Positions 1 through 12,400 of a stretch of 28,979 nt of DNA are shown here, piece after piece. Below the pieces are notes generated by a model that saw only the letters and a list, made by a program, of their open reading frames with translations, was not told where the DNA came from and made no database searches. The translations under genes were made by a program, and so were the position numbers. Origin of the DNA: Acanthaster planci (Eukaryota > Echinodermata > Asteroidea > Valvatida > Acanthasteridae). The first letter of the stretch is position 1. Each line of letters begins with the position of its first letter. The DNA lies in the NCBI RefSeq assembly GCF_001949145.1, contig NW_019091763.1:8854-37832 (forward strand). Reading direction: 5' to 3'.

Positions 1-72
1 GACACAGTGCCCCTCAAAAAGGATTTAATTAAGGTGATCCTTTCAGCTCATTAATATTCATAGTACTTTTTA

Positions 73-86
73 CCACAAGAGGGCGC
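73..86 (+). promoter_or_regulatory. CTCF-like motif
   Basis: CCACAAGAGGGCGC matches the CTCF core consensus CCASYAGRKGGCRS at all but one position (A at position 5). CTCF is a bilaterian insulator and looping zinc-finger protein. The site lies about 210 bp upstream of the start codon and 20 bp from an NRF1-type palindrome, which makes a promoter role plausible. A chance match is possible. Confidence 0.4.
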
Positions 87-105
87 ACTTAAATAGCGCA
101 AATCT

Positions 106-117
106 TGCGCATGCGCA
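106..117. promoter_or_regulatory. NRF1-type palindrome
   Basis: TGCGCATGCGCA is a perfect 12-bp palindrome and an exact match to the NRF1 consensus YGCGCAYGCGCR. NRF1 sites are typical of TATA-less animal promoters close to the transcription start. It lies 180 bp upstream of the ATG of the receptor gene, so it is the best promoter mark in the window. Confidence 0.5.
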
Positions 118-297
118 CAACCGCTCTTCCGTGCCGTTTTCCTCGTCCCATATCTGGCTGCAATTGACATGTACAGTACATGTACATGTACACTCTAGAC
201 TGTTCATCATCAAAGTTAGAACGTTCGTGTTAACAAGATAATAATTTCCTTTCCGGAGGCACTGATCCCAACTCGGTGGGGCTGAAGAACAATCGCA

Positions 298-412
298 ATG
301 AATTTCTTTCTCATGCAGGTACTATCACTATCAGTATTCGTGCTCATCCAGTCTGTACCGGTAGCTACGCCTCGTATACGTAGTCCTACATTTTGCCCAC
401 AATCCTCCAGCG
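298..412 (+). CDS. Exon 1: start codon and signal peptide
   Basis: The exon encodes 38 residues plus the first base of codon 39. It begins MNFFLMQVLSLSVFVLIQSV, a classic signal peptide with a long hydrophobic core; cleavage is likely near VPVA-T (about residue 24). The short remainder contains one Cys. The donor is GGTAAGTAA with GT at 413-414, close to consensus, so the exon ends in phase 1. The phase matches the next Ig exon exactly (split Gly codon). The reading frame would hit a stop within the intron a few bases later, which supports the splice. CTCATGCAG|GTACTA inside the exon is a weaker alternative donor. Confidence 0.72.
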
Positions 413-3400
413 GTAAGTAAGCTTAAAGGCATGGGGGAAAGACGCATGTGTACACTACATGTACATGTAGGCCCAGGCTAGTTCAGTCGCTGAAAAACTT
501 ACTTAATACTTGTGTAATAAGGGCAATCTTAGGCATATTGGGATTCCAAGACAGAGAAGACCTCCAATTTTAGGCATTGCCTTTAGCACCCTGTTCCTTT
601 AACAAGGAAACATTTTGACCTTAGGGAAACATTACTCAATCCCGGCGAAGTTCAGGTAAATTCTGGCCATATTTAATTTTAAGGAAGAAAACTTCAAATT
701 TCTGACCCGAGTTTGGCAAAAGGCAACCACTCAGTCATGCTATTTAGCGTCAACAAGCATCAACACACAAAAGTAGCGTCAACATAAAAAGTGTCAACAA
801 CTTTGAAATACCCACTACAGATTTGAAAGGGGTTTTATCATATTTTAGAGACTCTAACTTGCTAACACTTGCCACTGTGTAAGAGAAATTTGCTTCCAGA
901 TTCTCGCAGGACAATGCAGGAAAATGAAAATTTTTGATGTATGGGGGCCGCCGTCTTTTTTTTCTCCGCTGTCCACGCAAAACAAGATGGTACAGCCTAC
1001 AGGCTCAACTGTGTCACTCAAATATCATTTCAGATAGATAAGATACATTGAACTTCATATGTAGGAGCCTAAATTAAAAAAAAAATCTTTGAATAAATAT
1101 GCATGACTACGATGTACCTTATTGATGCTTGTTGATGCCAAATAGCATGACCCCAACCACTCAGGCGAATCACGCCATTTTGTTTTTGGCTTGTTACCTG
1201 ACTCGGGCATTTTGGATTCATAAACACAAATCTCTATCCAGGTCAAGGAACCAACCTACATTCGCTAATTTTTTTTGTCATTCACAGCTCTTTGGGGCAA
1301 TCGTGTACATGATGTATGCTGTCATTTGACCCCAAGATTTCCCTCAAAAGCCACCCCTGTTCTCATTTCTTTCTGATATGAAAGAGGACATCACCAACAA
1401 CTTGTTTAGATGAGTTGTTTCGAAAAAGTAGAATTTGTTCCCTTATTGTAGGAACAGGTTGCTAAAGGTAGCCCCCAAATTTCCATTAGCAACCACACCC
1501 CCATAACTGTGTGTGTGTGGGGGGGGATTGCAGAATACCCCAGCACTCTAAAAAAAAGACCCCTGGATTCATTGGTTACAAGGTGAAAATTCCTTGAGAA
1601 GAGGGGGACACTTTGACCTGTACCTGGCTATTAAGTTGATCATGTGGGATGGCGGGGTGTTCTGCAATTGAGCTCTGTAGGGTCCGACATCTGGCCTGCT
1701 CCCACTGCTTCATGCTCAGTCACCTGTGACAGTAAATTGGATTTCTTGGCATTATAAGAAAGAGGACATCATCAGTTAATAAATGGCAGTTGCCACTGTC
1801 CAAAATATTTAGTCATGTCCAAGAAAAGAAGAAATTACAGTAGTCTTGGTTTCCTGTTTTTTAAAAAAGGCACTGTAAATCAGATCTCAAAATTCGAGTT
1901 CACAATTTGAGTATTTGATTTACTTTATCAACTACATGTATTTTGTACAATGAAAAAAGTCAGTCTTCACTGGGAACGAATAATTTTATACTTAAGACAG
2001 AGTTTCTTTCATCGCGCTGAATTTGATTTTCCTCAGTTGTTTAACAGAAACCTCAGCTCTTTGCCTTTCACTTTGGTTTCATCTTTTGCCCTGAAGAAGA
2101 ATTTTGCCAACCACTGCATCTGCCATGTCTGCAGATCTGACAAACACAGATCATAGCTTTCTTGGAGATATTTCCCGTGAAATCTGGGAAAATAAACAAC
2201 AAATCAATCATTCAGTTTTTGAAACCACATTTGCCATTAAGTAATATTTCAGACTGTTCCAACTTCGATGTAGTGAAGTCTCATATACTGAGCCGGATAA
2301 ATCGCTGGCAGTTCACTGCTCTACACACCTCGACCATTCTTTCCAAATTTATCCGTTCCTGGTGCAGCATTCACTTTTCTTTGAAATCTGACGACAGAAG
2401 CACAATAACCACAACCGGGTTTTGAAAAACTGCGTTTGAAAGTGCACGCAACAAAATTTGCAACGCTCGTTATTTGCCTTCCTGAAAATATGCATGCAGG
2501 ACGCGTTTTGGATGTCATGTCTTATCCAGTCTTTATAATGGAGATCAATGAGATGCCATGCAAAGCAACGCAAAGTGCATTTGTTTTCACCTTGCACTGA
2601 CCCGTGGTTACGCAAAGTCACATCTTGGAATACACATACATGTACATGTACTGTAGGTACTAGGCGTAATGCCAGTATTAATAATGTACAGTGTATCATT
2701 ATCAATCATGAGGGCGCTGTCTCCAACATGTCCAAACAAACTGCTCTCATATCACAGGAGGGTCTTATTCATATCATTTGAGTGATAATAGACGGAAATT
2801 ATGCAGTTGACGTGGTTGACCTTTAACGTGCTTCACGTTCGCAAATGACGTTTTCAGACTAAAACATCAGCCAGCATGGTTTTTGTCAGACGCACAGAGT
2901 GAAGTACACATAAAATGGGGGGGGGGACTATAGTGTACATATATACACCGTCCGATGGAAGGTTCCAAATTCTATAACCTGGGTGAAGCAGCAATGAACT
3001 TGCCACAAACAAGCATGGATAACTGATCTACATGTAGATGGAGGAAGGACACAGAAGGAGTTACAACTCTGGCACATCAAAGTGCTCGATGGTCATCGCC
3101 GCCCGGTCAGACAAACAATAGTAAACATTCCAAAAATGCCTGATTACTGCCTGCAGCTTAGCCGGACAAGTTGGGGCCAGTAATACTCTTGCAGTATTTG
3201 TGCAACTTTCTGCAGTGACAAGGAAATACCGGGTAGAAAAAAAAATATCTAGCATAAGATTTACTTTTGCCATCATGAATATTTTTTCAAAAGATTTTGA
3301 TGCACTTTTCCATTATCCATGCAATATTTGTAATTTTATTTTGTCACTCTAAAACACTAGTTTTCAAAGTCTCTGTACGAATTTGGCTAAGACTGGCCAA

Positions 3401-6400
3401 CAACATGCTGAACACCACAGGACAGTTAAGATCACAAAAAACAAAATGTGCTGTTTCATCACAGGGAGTGATCATGAAATCTCATACAATACCTTTTTGT
3501 GTAAATTCTGTAATAAAAATGATTCAAATAAAACACAATATCTCAAAAACAACTTGGCTATTTATTCCCAAAACAACTTCTGACGAAAGCGTTCGATAAG
3601 GGCAGTAACTGCACATGAACACTTACGGCACACAGCCGAATACAACCAACTGTGTAAACATTAAATTTGATGTTGTCAGATCATATCAAGTACCAATGAT
3701 GGCATGAATATTCAACTTGCTACATGTATAGTGCAGTGTACAATGTTTTAAGGATGCAGATTACCAGCGAAAAAAATTGCAGCAATGATCATTGGGTACG
3801 AAAGGGGCTTATGGTTGTGAAACAGGTGGTGCGTAGCGAGCATTCGCTGCGCTCTGGCTTTGGACATACCGGGCATGCCAGAAAGTGGTAATTGGCCAGA
3901 TGTTGTAGCCCCGGGCAGTTCAAACTCCTTCTGTGTCCTTCCTCCATGCTTTGAATCATTGTCAATAAACCCTTCCCGTTAAAGCTGAGTTAGAGGTTAT
4001 TCTTTGTTATTTTAGCCTAATTACACAAAGGTTTACTTGAGTATATCCTAGAAGAAGAAAGAAATGCCCTCTAACGTGACGTCATACGCAGGGAAGTCTG
4101 TATTTCCCATGTCACATGTACAGTCGTGACATCTCTGCTCACTTAAGCACAACAAATTTGGCCTGTGTCTCCTTATGATTGGAAATTGACATAGATGCCG
4201 AATACATGTACGGGCAGTTAATGAAAACTAAGCTGTCAGGATGCATGTACATGCACTGTACCTACATGTACATGTAGTTGTACACCCAGAAGTGTTTCTG
4301 GGATATATGTACATGTACCTTAAACATGTTAACCCTAACAGCCCTGAATCCTCCAATTTTGATATGATTTTGCACACACCCTAGGCAGTTAGGGTTGAAG
4401 ACATGTTGCAACCACCTAAGCATGGTAGTTAGATGACTTTTAACATCCTTCACATAACTTGATGACTTTTCCCGTTCAGTGTTGCCTACAGTGCATAACT
4501 ACACATACATTCTATATGCACATGTACAATGTCTATAGATGGTACAAATCTCCAAATTTGCATGTACGGGTACCAATGTAATGACATTCACTGCACATAC
4601 ATGAATATATCAAAGTGTTAAGCAATATCATGATGTACATAATTTTCAGGGTAGATACATTAATTTTTATCCAACATGAACGATACATGTACATGTGTTT
4701 GTCCCGGTGTTTGAACATGTGATGAAATGGGGGATCGGAACGGTGACAGTGAAAAGTCTGGATGCAAAAGAGAACCATTTTCAGCCATGTTTGTGATATA
4801 CATGTAGGGGTGAATAACATGGACGCATGTATGTTGTAAGAAAGCATGAATTCATGTTTCAGTCCCAAATGTAATTTTGAGACCAAAAGGTTTGAAGCTT
4901 CCCGTGGTCAGGTCTAGCCTCAAGTATGAAATTTTCAAACGTAAAAGAACAGTATTTTCCTACATATACAGTGTATAACTGGTCGCTAATTTTCATTTCT
5001 TCCACAAGCACAAAATCCAAAGCCGTCTGACCCAGGGGTACATGACGGAGTTAATGCACCTAGTCGAAGCAAAACAAAAGCCTATCATCATGGTCATGTA
5101 CATGTACATGTAACTTGACACTCAATATACATGCACTGTAGATATGATAAAAGTGCAGTGTACATTATGTACATGTACCGGGAGGTACCAAATCGACCTG
5201 GTGCCTAACTTTTTTCTCTGAGCCAATGGATCCTCATTCTGTTTTTCTCTCTGCGGCACTGTGTACACGTACATGTACAAAAATCTACATGTACATGTTG
5301 GATTCAGTTTCAGTGAGACCTGCATGTAACGGTACAAGTACCCGCAGGTATATTTCACCACATCTGTAAACACATTGATATTGTGCTGTATGGCACATAT
5401 ACATGTAGGCCTGCATACATGTAGACTGTACATGTACTGCCATATGAACTAGTCCGTGTTCGATTTGACTGAATTCAGTTTGTTTTATTTGCATTTTGCT
5501 TTCAGGCAATGTTACACTGGATGTATTCGGCATGGTAAACAAGACTGCCTACGCACAGCTTGGGGTGTGGCACCGGTTGCCCTGCCCGTCTTATCAACAA
5601 GGAGAAAACGTCAGTGGGGCGTCATGGTACAAAGAGCCTGGAAGACAGCATCTGCTTACATATCATTCTAAGGAAGGGACGTTTTTGCCGGAACATGAGA
5701 GATATGGCCCTTCATTCGACTTCGGCCTTGCCATTAAAGGCATTGAGGAAGGAGATGCTGGCAGATATCAGTGTGAAGTCCTATTTGGACAAATAGATGA
5801 AAGTTTGAAGACAGTCGAGGAAATCAACATAAAAGTTATTGGTGAGCCCTGTTTTTCACAAATCCAAATGGTATAATCATAGAAATTTAAAAGGTAATGC
5901 ACCTGTAAAAGTTCATCCCCTTTTGTGAATGTACATGTACATGTAGGCCTGCAGTGTGTGATGCGAGGGAGAGCTACTGCATACACCTGGATATGTATGG
6001 CACATGGATTTTTACATGTAATGCAGCGGTACACGACAGAGGCGCAGAGTGCAAAGGCCAGGGCGTTTAGTAACACAGGGTCAATGTACATGTACGCTAT
6101 TGGAGTTGGAATTACTCTAGCTACTGGCATCAGACTTGCCCTCTAGTAGATCCTCACTAAAGTACATGTGTTTGTTTATGCATACAATTGTTGATGCAGT
6201 GGTACAGCACATGTACATGTACCTGTACATTTCGAATCACCACATCTTTGTATTTTATTTGTCTTTAACCTCTCCTGTTCAGGTGATTCGTTTCAACCCA
6301 GCATCAGTCACAAGTCATCCATGGCCATACATGAACGTGAGCAAAGACGGACAGTTATTACCTGTCCCTATAACCCTCAGACGCCAAACACATTTGTTGT

Positions 6401-9400
6401 GTATTGGTCTTTGGAAAACGTCGCCACTATGCACAATGAGATTATTGGGGCAAAATTCTTCAATGGGACGGTAGCACAGAACCAGTTTTGCACCGATTAC
6501 AGCATTGGTAGCAATGGTTCACTTACTGTGAACACCTGGAACAGTATTGGAGAAAACCAAGTAACGTTCTGGTGCCATGTGTTCAAGAGAGATGGAACGC
6601 CCAGCAGTTGTTCCATTAAAGTTTATCTGCGGCAAGGTAATTTTCAGAGTTGTAATGGAGTGCTTTCAATTACATGTACCAAGTTCTCTGCCAAATATTG
6701 AACTACATGTAGTTAGGAAGGAACAAAGCTGAAATTTGTGTACATGTACGGTACATGTACATGGGCATTTGATGGTACATGTACGTACATTTAAGTATGC
6801 AGAAACGTAAGGCAACAAAGTAAAATGATGACTTCAGACTATCTCTGTTTAGGACAAAACAACTGGAAAAACACTGAGCCGAGCACTTTCTGAATACCTT
6901 TCTCTTTAAAACTTAATTTTTACAAAGCTGGGACCGTCTGAGGTGTGACATTTTGTATGTAATGTTAGGCCTGCAGTGTGTAGTACATGTACCTCTGTCC
7001 ATTTACCATCACATTCCTGTGCTCTCCAGCTTTACTCCCTCTTTCCCAGCTCTGTATCTGGCAGAGAACCTTGGTACTTGACTACAACATTGGTATTTTT
7101 AGTACCAATGTTTGTTTGTTTGCACATTCAGCTTCAAAACAGGTTAGCTTTGCAAATATTACTTTTTTGGCATCTGTAGTGGGTTTTGTGTCAGTAAGAT
7201 TCACTCCATATAATACATGTACATGTGTGTACCCGCAGTGCAAATGTGTGCCAGGAAAATCTTTTGAAAACAAGAAGTTTTAAAAAACCTCTCACCATTT
7301 TTACTGAGATGTGAAATGCCCTTGATCAGTGCAGATGCATAGTATCAATAGTGATCAAGGCTGTAATTTCATGAACATTTCAGAATTAATCTTTGACCAA
7401 TGGTTATGATTACTGAGCAATAAATTGTCCAACAAGAGCTTGGCACATGAGTACTTGGTTATCTGCCTTGAGCAGAAGAGATCCCTCATCGGTTGGAAAG
7501 AGCCACGTTGATGGGGTGAGAGTCCATTTTTTGTTTATAGCTCTGTAACCGCATGACATGCATTTCATGGTTGTTCGTAAACCAGTGAAGTCCAGTTCCC
7601 ACTATAAATGGAGCCTCCTTTGCTAGGAAAATTGTGTCCTCTCTTGGTTGCGTTTGGGGCTCATTTTACACGTACACGTACTTACATTTGTCAGTCATGG
7701 AGCCCATTGTGCACACGTACAATGTACATGCACATCGTATTCATGTTTGTAGCAATGAAGAAATGCACACGTTTTGCATTCTACATGTACCGGTATATTG
7801 TGGTGGTTGTTTCCCTTAGCCTAACCTAAGTTTGAGGATCAAATCTGAAACCAGTTGGGTTCTTGACTCTAGCCTAAACTCGCATTCCTCCCTGGTCCAG
7901 ATAGAGATCACTCTTGCTGCTTTATTAGTAATGTTAACATTTTTTATCTGTTTATTTTCTTTTGTGCATCTCAACACTGCTCTGTGGACCACAGAGTCAC
8001 TACTCTATCTTCAGAAGGAGTCCAAGGAAGTCCATCCGTGCTCAAGTTTGAACCCTGGTAACACAAATTCATGAAATAAAATTCTCTAAGGTCTACACAT
8101 TAAGGACACCGATCTCATTGCAACAGTTGGCCCTATTCCTGTAAAATGAAGAATGTGCACACGTGCCAAATGAAAGCCTTGCTAACTTTGGCGTGATTGA
8201 ATTTGCTTTGAAACTAGATCTTAAACAGCTATCCTCTGGTAGGGTGTGATTTAAAAGTAAAGTTGATCCGTGGATAGTTACATTATTATTTGGTTTAGAA
8301 ATAGGAATAGGGCTGTGCCCAATGGCTGAATATTCAATCCACTGTCGACTATTCGAATAGTATTGCCAAATTTGAATATTCAAATGCAACATTAATGAAA
8401 TGGAATGGAGAAGTTTCTGTTGTTTTAAATGTGAAAACTTGCACTACGAAGGCGTGTTTAAAGCAGATTCCAATGAAAGTGACAGAAATGTTACAATGAT
8501 TCACACAGTAAATTATTCATTACAAGATTTAAAAGAACAGGAAATTTCCAACAGGGAAAGAAGAATTGTTCATCTCTTAAATGTTCCTAAATCATACCGG
8601 TACTCCTAGACCAGGGTTGATAAAAATCATGATTTTTAAAAATAAAACATTCAGATTTTCAAAAATTTATTTTAAAAGAATTATTTTAAAAATCTATCTT
8701 TGTATAAGTCTTTGGCTTTTTGCTGGGGTAAAGTTTATCATACATGTACATGTATGTTGAACTGCTTCATTCTAATGAAACACAAAAGTCCAGCTACCTG
8801 CATGCTGACATATACACCCCGGTACGCACAAACTCCTACATGTAGTGTGAATAGAAATTCAATGAAATAAATTGATTAAAGATCAGTGTCTTTGTTCTTC
8901 AATACAGGCAGTTAACAATAGTGCACCTCCTAGATTTTGCAACGCGTTGCCCAATCGCAATGCTTGAAATCTTGTGAACCACGGTGTGGTTGGCCACTGC
9001 GTTGCAAACTTTTGGAGGCATACTATTTTGAATCACCCGTACTGGGATAAAATACTCTTGGACATGTACATACATGTACAAGTTTGCTAACGCATAACAT
9101 GCCTTATGAGAGACTTTATTGAATAAGTACAGGAACCTGTACATCTTTTGTGTTCCAATTTTGATGATATTTGGCAATGCTACTTTCCATGATATTCGGC
9201 AATGCTGCTTTCCATGATATTCGGCAATGCTGCCCTCCATGATATTTAGCAATGCTACTTTCCATGATATTCGGCAATGCTGCCCTCCATGATATTCAGC
9301 AATACTGCTTTCCATGATATTTGCCAATGCTGCCCTCCATGATATTCAGCAATACTGCTTTCCATGATATTTGCCAATGCTGCCTTCCATGATATTCAGC

Positions 9401-12400
9401 AATGCTGCTTTCCATGATATTCAGCAATACTGCTTTCCATGATATTATGCAATGCTGCCCTCCATTATATTCGGCAATACTGCTTTCCATGATATTTGCC
9501 AATGCTGCCCTCCATGATATTCGGCAATACTGCCTTCCATGATATTCAGCAATGCTGCCCTCCATGATATTTGCCAATGCTGCTTTCCATGATATTCAGC
9601 AATACTGCTTTCCATGATATTTGCCAATGCTGCCTTCCATGATATTCAGCAATACTGCTTTCCATGATATTTGCCAATGCTGCCTTCCATGATATTCAGC
9701 AATGCTGCCCTCCATGATATTTGCTAATACTGCTTTCCATGATATTTGCCAATGCTGCTTTCCATGATATTCGGCAATGCTGCCCTCCATGATATTTGCC
9801 AATGCTGCTTTCCATGATATTCAGCAATGCTGCCCTCCATGATATTTGCCAATGCTGCCCTCCATGATATTCAGCAATGCTGCCCTCCATGATATTTGCC
9901 AATGCTGCTTTCCATGATATTCAGCAATGCTGCCCTCCATGATATTCAGCAATACTGCTTTCCATGATATTTGGCAATGCTGCCCTCCATTATATTCGGC
10001 AATACTGCTTTCCATGATATTTGCCCATGCTGCCCTCCATGATATTCAGCAATACTGCTTTCCATGATATTTGCCAATGCTGCTTTCCATGATTTTCGGC
10101 AATGCTGCCCTCCATGATATTTGCTAATGCTGCTTTCCATGATATTCAGCAATACTGCTTTCCATGATATTTGCCCATGCTGCCCTCCATGATATTCAGC
10201 AATATTGCTTTCCGTGATATTTGCCAATGCTGCTTTGTCGAAATTCATGTAAAATGGAATGGCTATTGAATTCTATCCACGTAGCGGTACATACATGTAC
10301 ATGGGTGATTCTATAGATTAGGGGTCCAACTTGGGGACATTTTGGTGTCCTGTTACACTCACATGTGAAGCCATTCAACTTTTCTTCATGTGAAATTGTA
10401 ACCACATGATCAAACATTGTGCAGATTGAACTGTATATTGTACAGGTCATAAACAATGTAATCCTGTTTGATCTACAGAATGTGACCAGTTCCAATCTTA
10501 GTTCCATCCAGAAGAGCTGAATGGTTTCACCCGTTACAGGACACCAAAATGTCCCCAAGTTGGACCTCTAATTTATAGAATCACCCACATGTACGTGTGC
10601 ATGCAAATGCCTGCAGTCATACAAAATGAAGTGAGGTATACATACCGTACTGTACTGGTACATATGTTCACATGTACTGTACATGTAGAAGTTGAATGAG
10701 TGTAAAGAGAAGCATTATAAGATGACCCTATGCTAGTTGTGTGGAAATGTTTTAAAGGCATCAGTATGTTAAATTCAGCCGTTTCTTTCTTTCAAATACC
10801 CAAAAGGATAAAGGCTTCTTTAGCAAGATGTTTTTAAAATGATTTTTTAAAAGTGATTTTAAATTGTGATTTGAATTAAATCAATCAAACAAGCTTGTTT
10901 TAGACGTGAGAAGCTACTGGTATTATAGTGATTATAATGTACAATCATGTGCATTATTGCAACAGATTTTGCATACGGGTTGTTCCTCAACAGTCTGTCG
11001 GTTGGTGAAACCAAATGATAAGTGGATATTTGATTGAATTGAAGAACAGATATTCGAATAGTGAACAATTCAAATGACTCAGCCATGTCAGCCCTATCAT
11101 GAATGGGATCACTAATCATTATACAAATAATGAACGTTCATAAGTGCAATAATAAGAATATTTTCTCGAGTTGAAAAATGGAATTTTCTTTCAACAAGGC
11201 AGAGTCGAGTTGAATGGAAGATTGATTTTTTAATGAATGAAGATATCATTGCACAAGTGAGAAAACATCCACTATCTATGTGATATAAATGTTATATCAT
11301 GTAGATCCTTGTCATTTTATTTATCTTGAAATAAATTTCAAACAATTTCAAATCCCGATAATTTTTTGTACCAAATTTTAGTGTCCCCCGGTTTCGATCA
11401 GCTGCGTGTTGTGTTCTTGCTGCTTTTCGAGGGATGAGGCCTTTCATATGTCGTGGAAATGAGGACGATCCTAACCGGCATTGTATATATTTTTACCATC
11501 CGCACATGGGCGAATAGTACATGTACATGACACAACATGAATGGCAGGAGTAATGAATGTCACATGATGCGTGTTCCACCAATCAAATGACAAGGATCTG
11601 TATGGCAGTTATATAAAGAGGGTTATTTCACACAAGTTGATGCAGGTGTTTGAGAAAATAGTACTCTGTAAGATGCCCGGGTGTGGAATGCTTTTCATTT
11701 AAAGAATTAGCATCCTTTTAACACGTTTTTTATTTCATGGGTAGAGGGCTACATGCACCAGTGAAGCAGTGATCACTGTTTTATCAATATTGGTTCTACT
11801 GTCACAATTGCCATGTCAAAATGTGCCAAATAGAGAGATGGTGGTTCAATTCCACTTAATTAAATGTAATTAAAGTTGGAGTCTCAGAATTAAATGAAGG
11901 CCCTTCCCCCCAAAAAAGTGGACACTTTCTTTTCGTGATGTGCATACATGCACATGTACTGTACCGTATATGTACGTTGTATGTTTTGGTTTCATTATCC
12001 AAGTCAATGACATTTAAAAATGGAACGTTGCCTCATGGCAACCGTGATATTGGCTCAAGGAGATTATGAGGGAAAGTCACTGAACCGTGCGTATTAAATT
12101 GGTCTGCTCATTAATACACGGTTGTGTTGTTTTCAATTTGGTTGTAGGCAGTGTTGCTCAAGATGTATTTGGCATAGTAAACAAGACTGCCTACGCACAG
12201 CTTGGGGTGTGGCACCGATTGCCCTGCCCATCTTATCAACAAGGAGAAAACGTCACTGGGGTGTCATGGTACAAAAAGCCTCGAAGACAGGATCTGATTT
12301 CAATTCATCCTGCGGAAAGGAAGTTTTTGTCGAATGATGAGAGATATGGCCGTTCATCCGACTTCAGCCTTGTCATTAAAGGCATTGAGGAAAGAGATGC

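Larger units (their letters stand above)
1..297 (+). promoter_or_regulatory. 5' flank / presumed promoter and 5' UTR
   Basis: This stretch lies directly upstream of the ATG at 298. It holds a CTCF-like motif at 73-86, a perfect NRF1-type palindrome at 106-117 and a TACATGTA run at about 176-192. I see no TATA box close to the ATG. The ATG has G at -3 (GCAATGA), an acceptable animal start context. The layout fits a TATA-less promoter with transcription starting somewhere between about 120 and 290, but the start site is inferred. I see no other gene here. Confidence 0.45.
413..5505 (+). other. Intron 1 (5093 bp), no exon recognised
   Basis: This is a long AT-rich intron between the signal-peptide exon and the first Ig exon. 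I looked for extra Ig exons (C...W...DxGxYxC pattern with phase-1 borders) and found none. It contains the TIR element at 735-1153, the 25-bp inverted repeats at 3038-3062 and 3923-3947, a dispersed repeat at 4027-4090 that recurs inverted near 28680, and many TACATGTA runs, dense from about 4200 to 5430. Short open frames here have no recognisable content. Confidence 0.6.
8309..11096. mobile_element. hAT-like inverted termini enclosing nested repeats
   Basis: From 8309 the sequence reads AGGGCTG, then ATGGCTGAATATTCAATCC and GACTATTCGAATAG. The reverse complement of the end near 11035-11096 reads AGGGCTGACATGGCTGAGTCA and ACTATTCGAATA. These are diverged inverted ends of a roughly 2.8-kb unit. 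Ends starting (C/T)AGGGCTG with ATTCGAAT are characteristic of hAT-type DNA transposons, but I see no transposase and no clear 8-bp duplication. A second AT-rich inverted pair lies inside (about 8612-8700 and 10825-10890). It is an old, internally replaced element. Confidence 0.4.
6637..12147 (+). other. Intron 3 (5511 bp), filled with nested repeats
   Basis: This is the largest intron. It contains hAT-like inverted ends (8309 and 11096), a palindromic MITE at 8905-9039, the 25-bp satellite at 9161-10235, a MITE at 10303-10586, and a CCAAT/TATA cluster near 11578-11617. From 6637 to about 8300 I see only TACATGTA runs and AT-rich DNA. No extra Ig exon was recognised. A short frame at 7832-8074 has a hydrophobic run but no splice context or homology I recognise. 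Confidence 0.6.

Noticed and set aside
2162-2425. Possible extra exon in intron 1 (87-codon frame)
   Set aside because: Lacks the Cys/Trp/DxGxYxC pattern of the Ig exons and consensus phase-1 borders.
7832-8074. 80-codon + strand frame with a hydrophobic stretch in intron 3
   Set aside because: No Ig or other motif, no phase-1 splice sites around it, and not needed for the continuous gene frame.
9161-10235. Regularly spaced repeats resembling a CRISPR array
   Set aside because: Units are contiguous 25-mers with no unique spacers, in an intron of a eukaryotic gene.
8899-10248. A series of overlapping minus-strand open frames with repeated residues
   Set aside because: They are translations of the 25-bp satellite; the unit is not a multiple of three, so several frames stay open by periodicity. 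No promoter or splice context.
11842-11856. GTGGTTCAATTCCAC as a tRNA T-arm
   Set aside because: No acceptor, D-arm or anticodon arm can be placed upstream; an isolated short hairpin.
12087-12147. Open extension upstream of exon A2 that reads as a signal peptide
   Set aside because: It begins with GTG, with a stop codon two codons upstream and no ATG in frame. A good splice acceptor precedes the conserved domain, so the extension is intronic.
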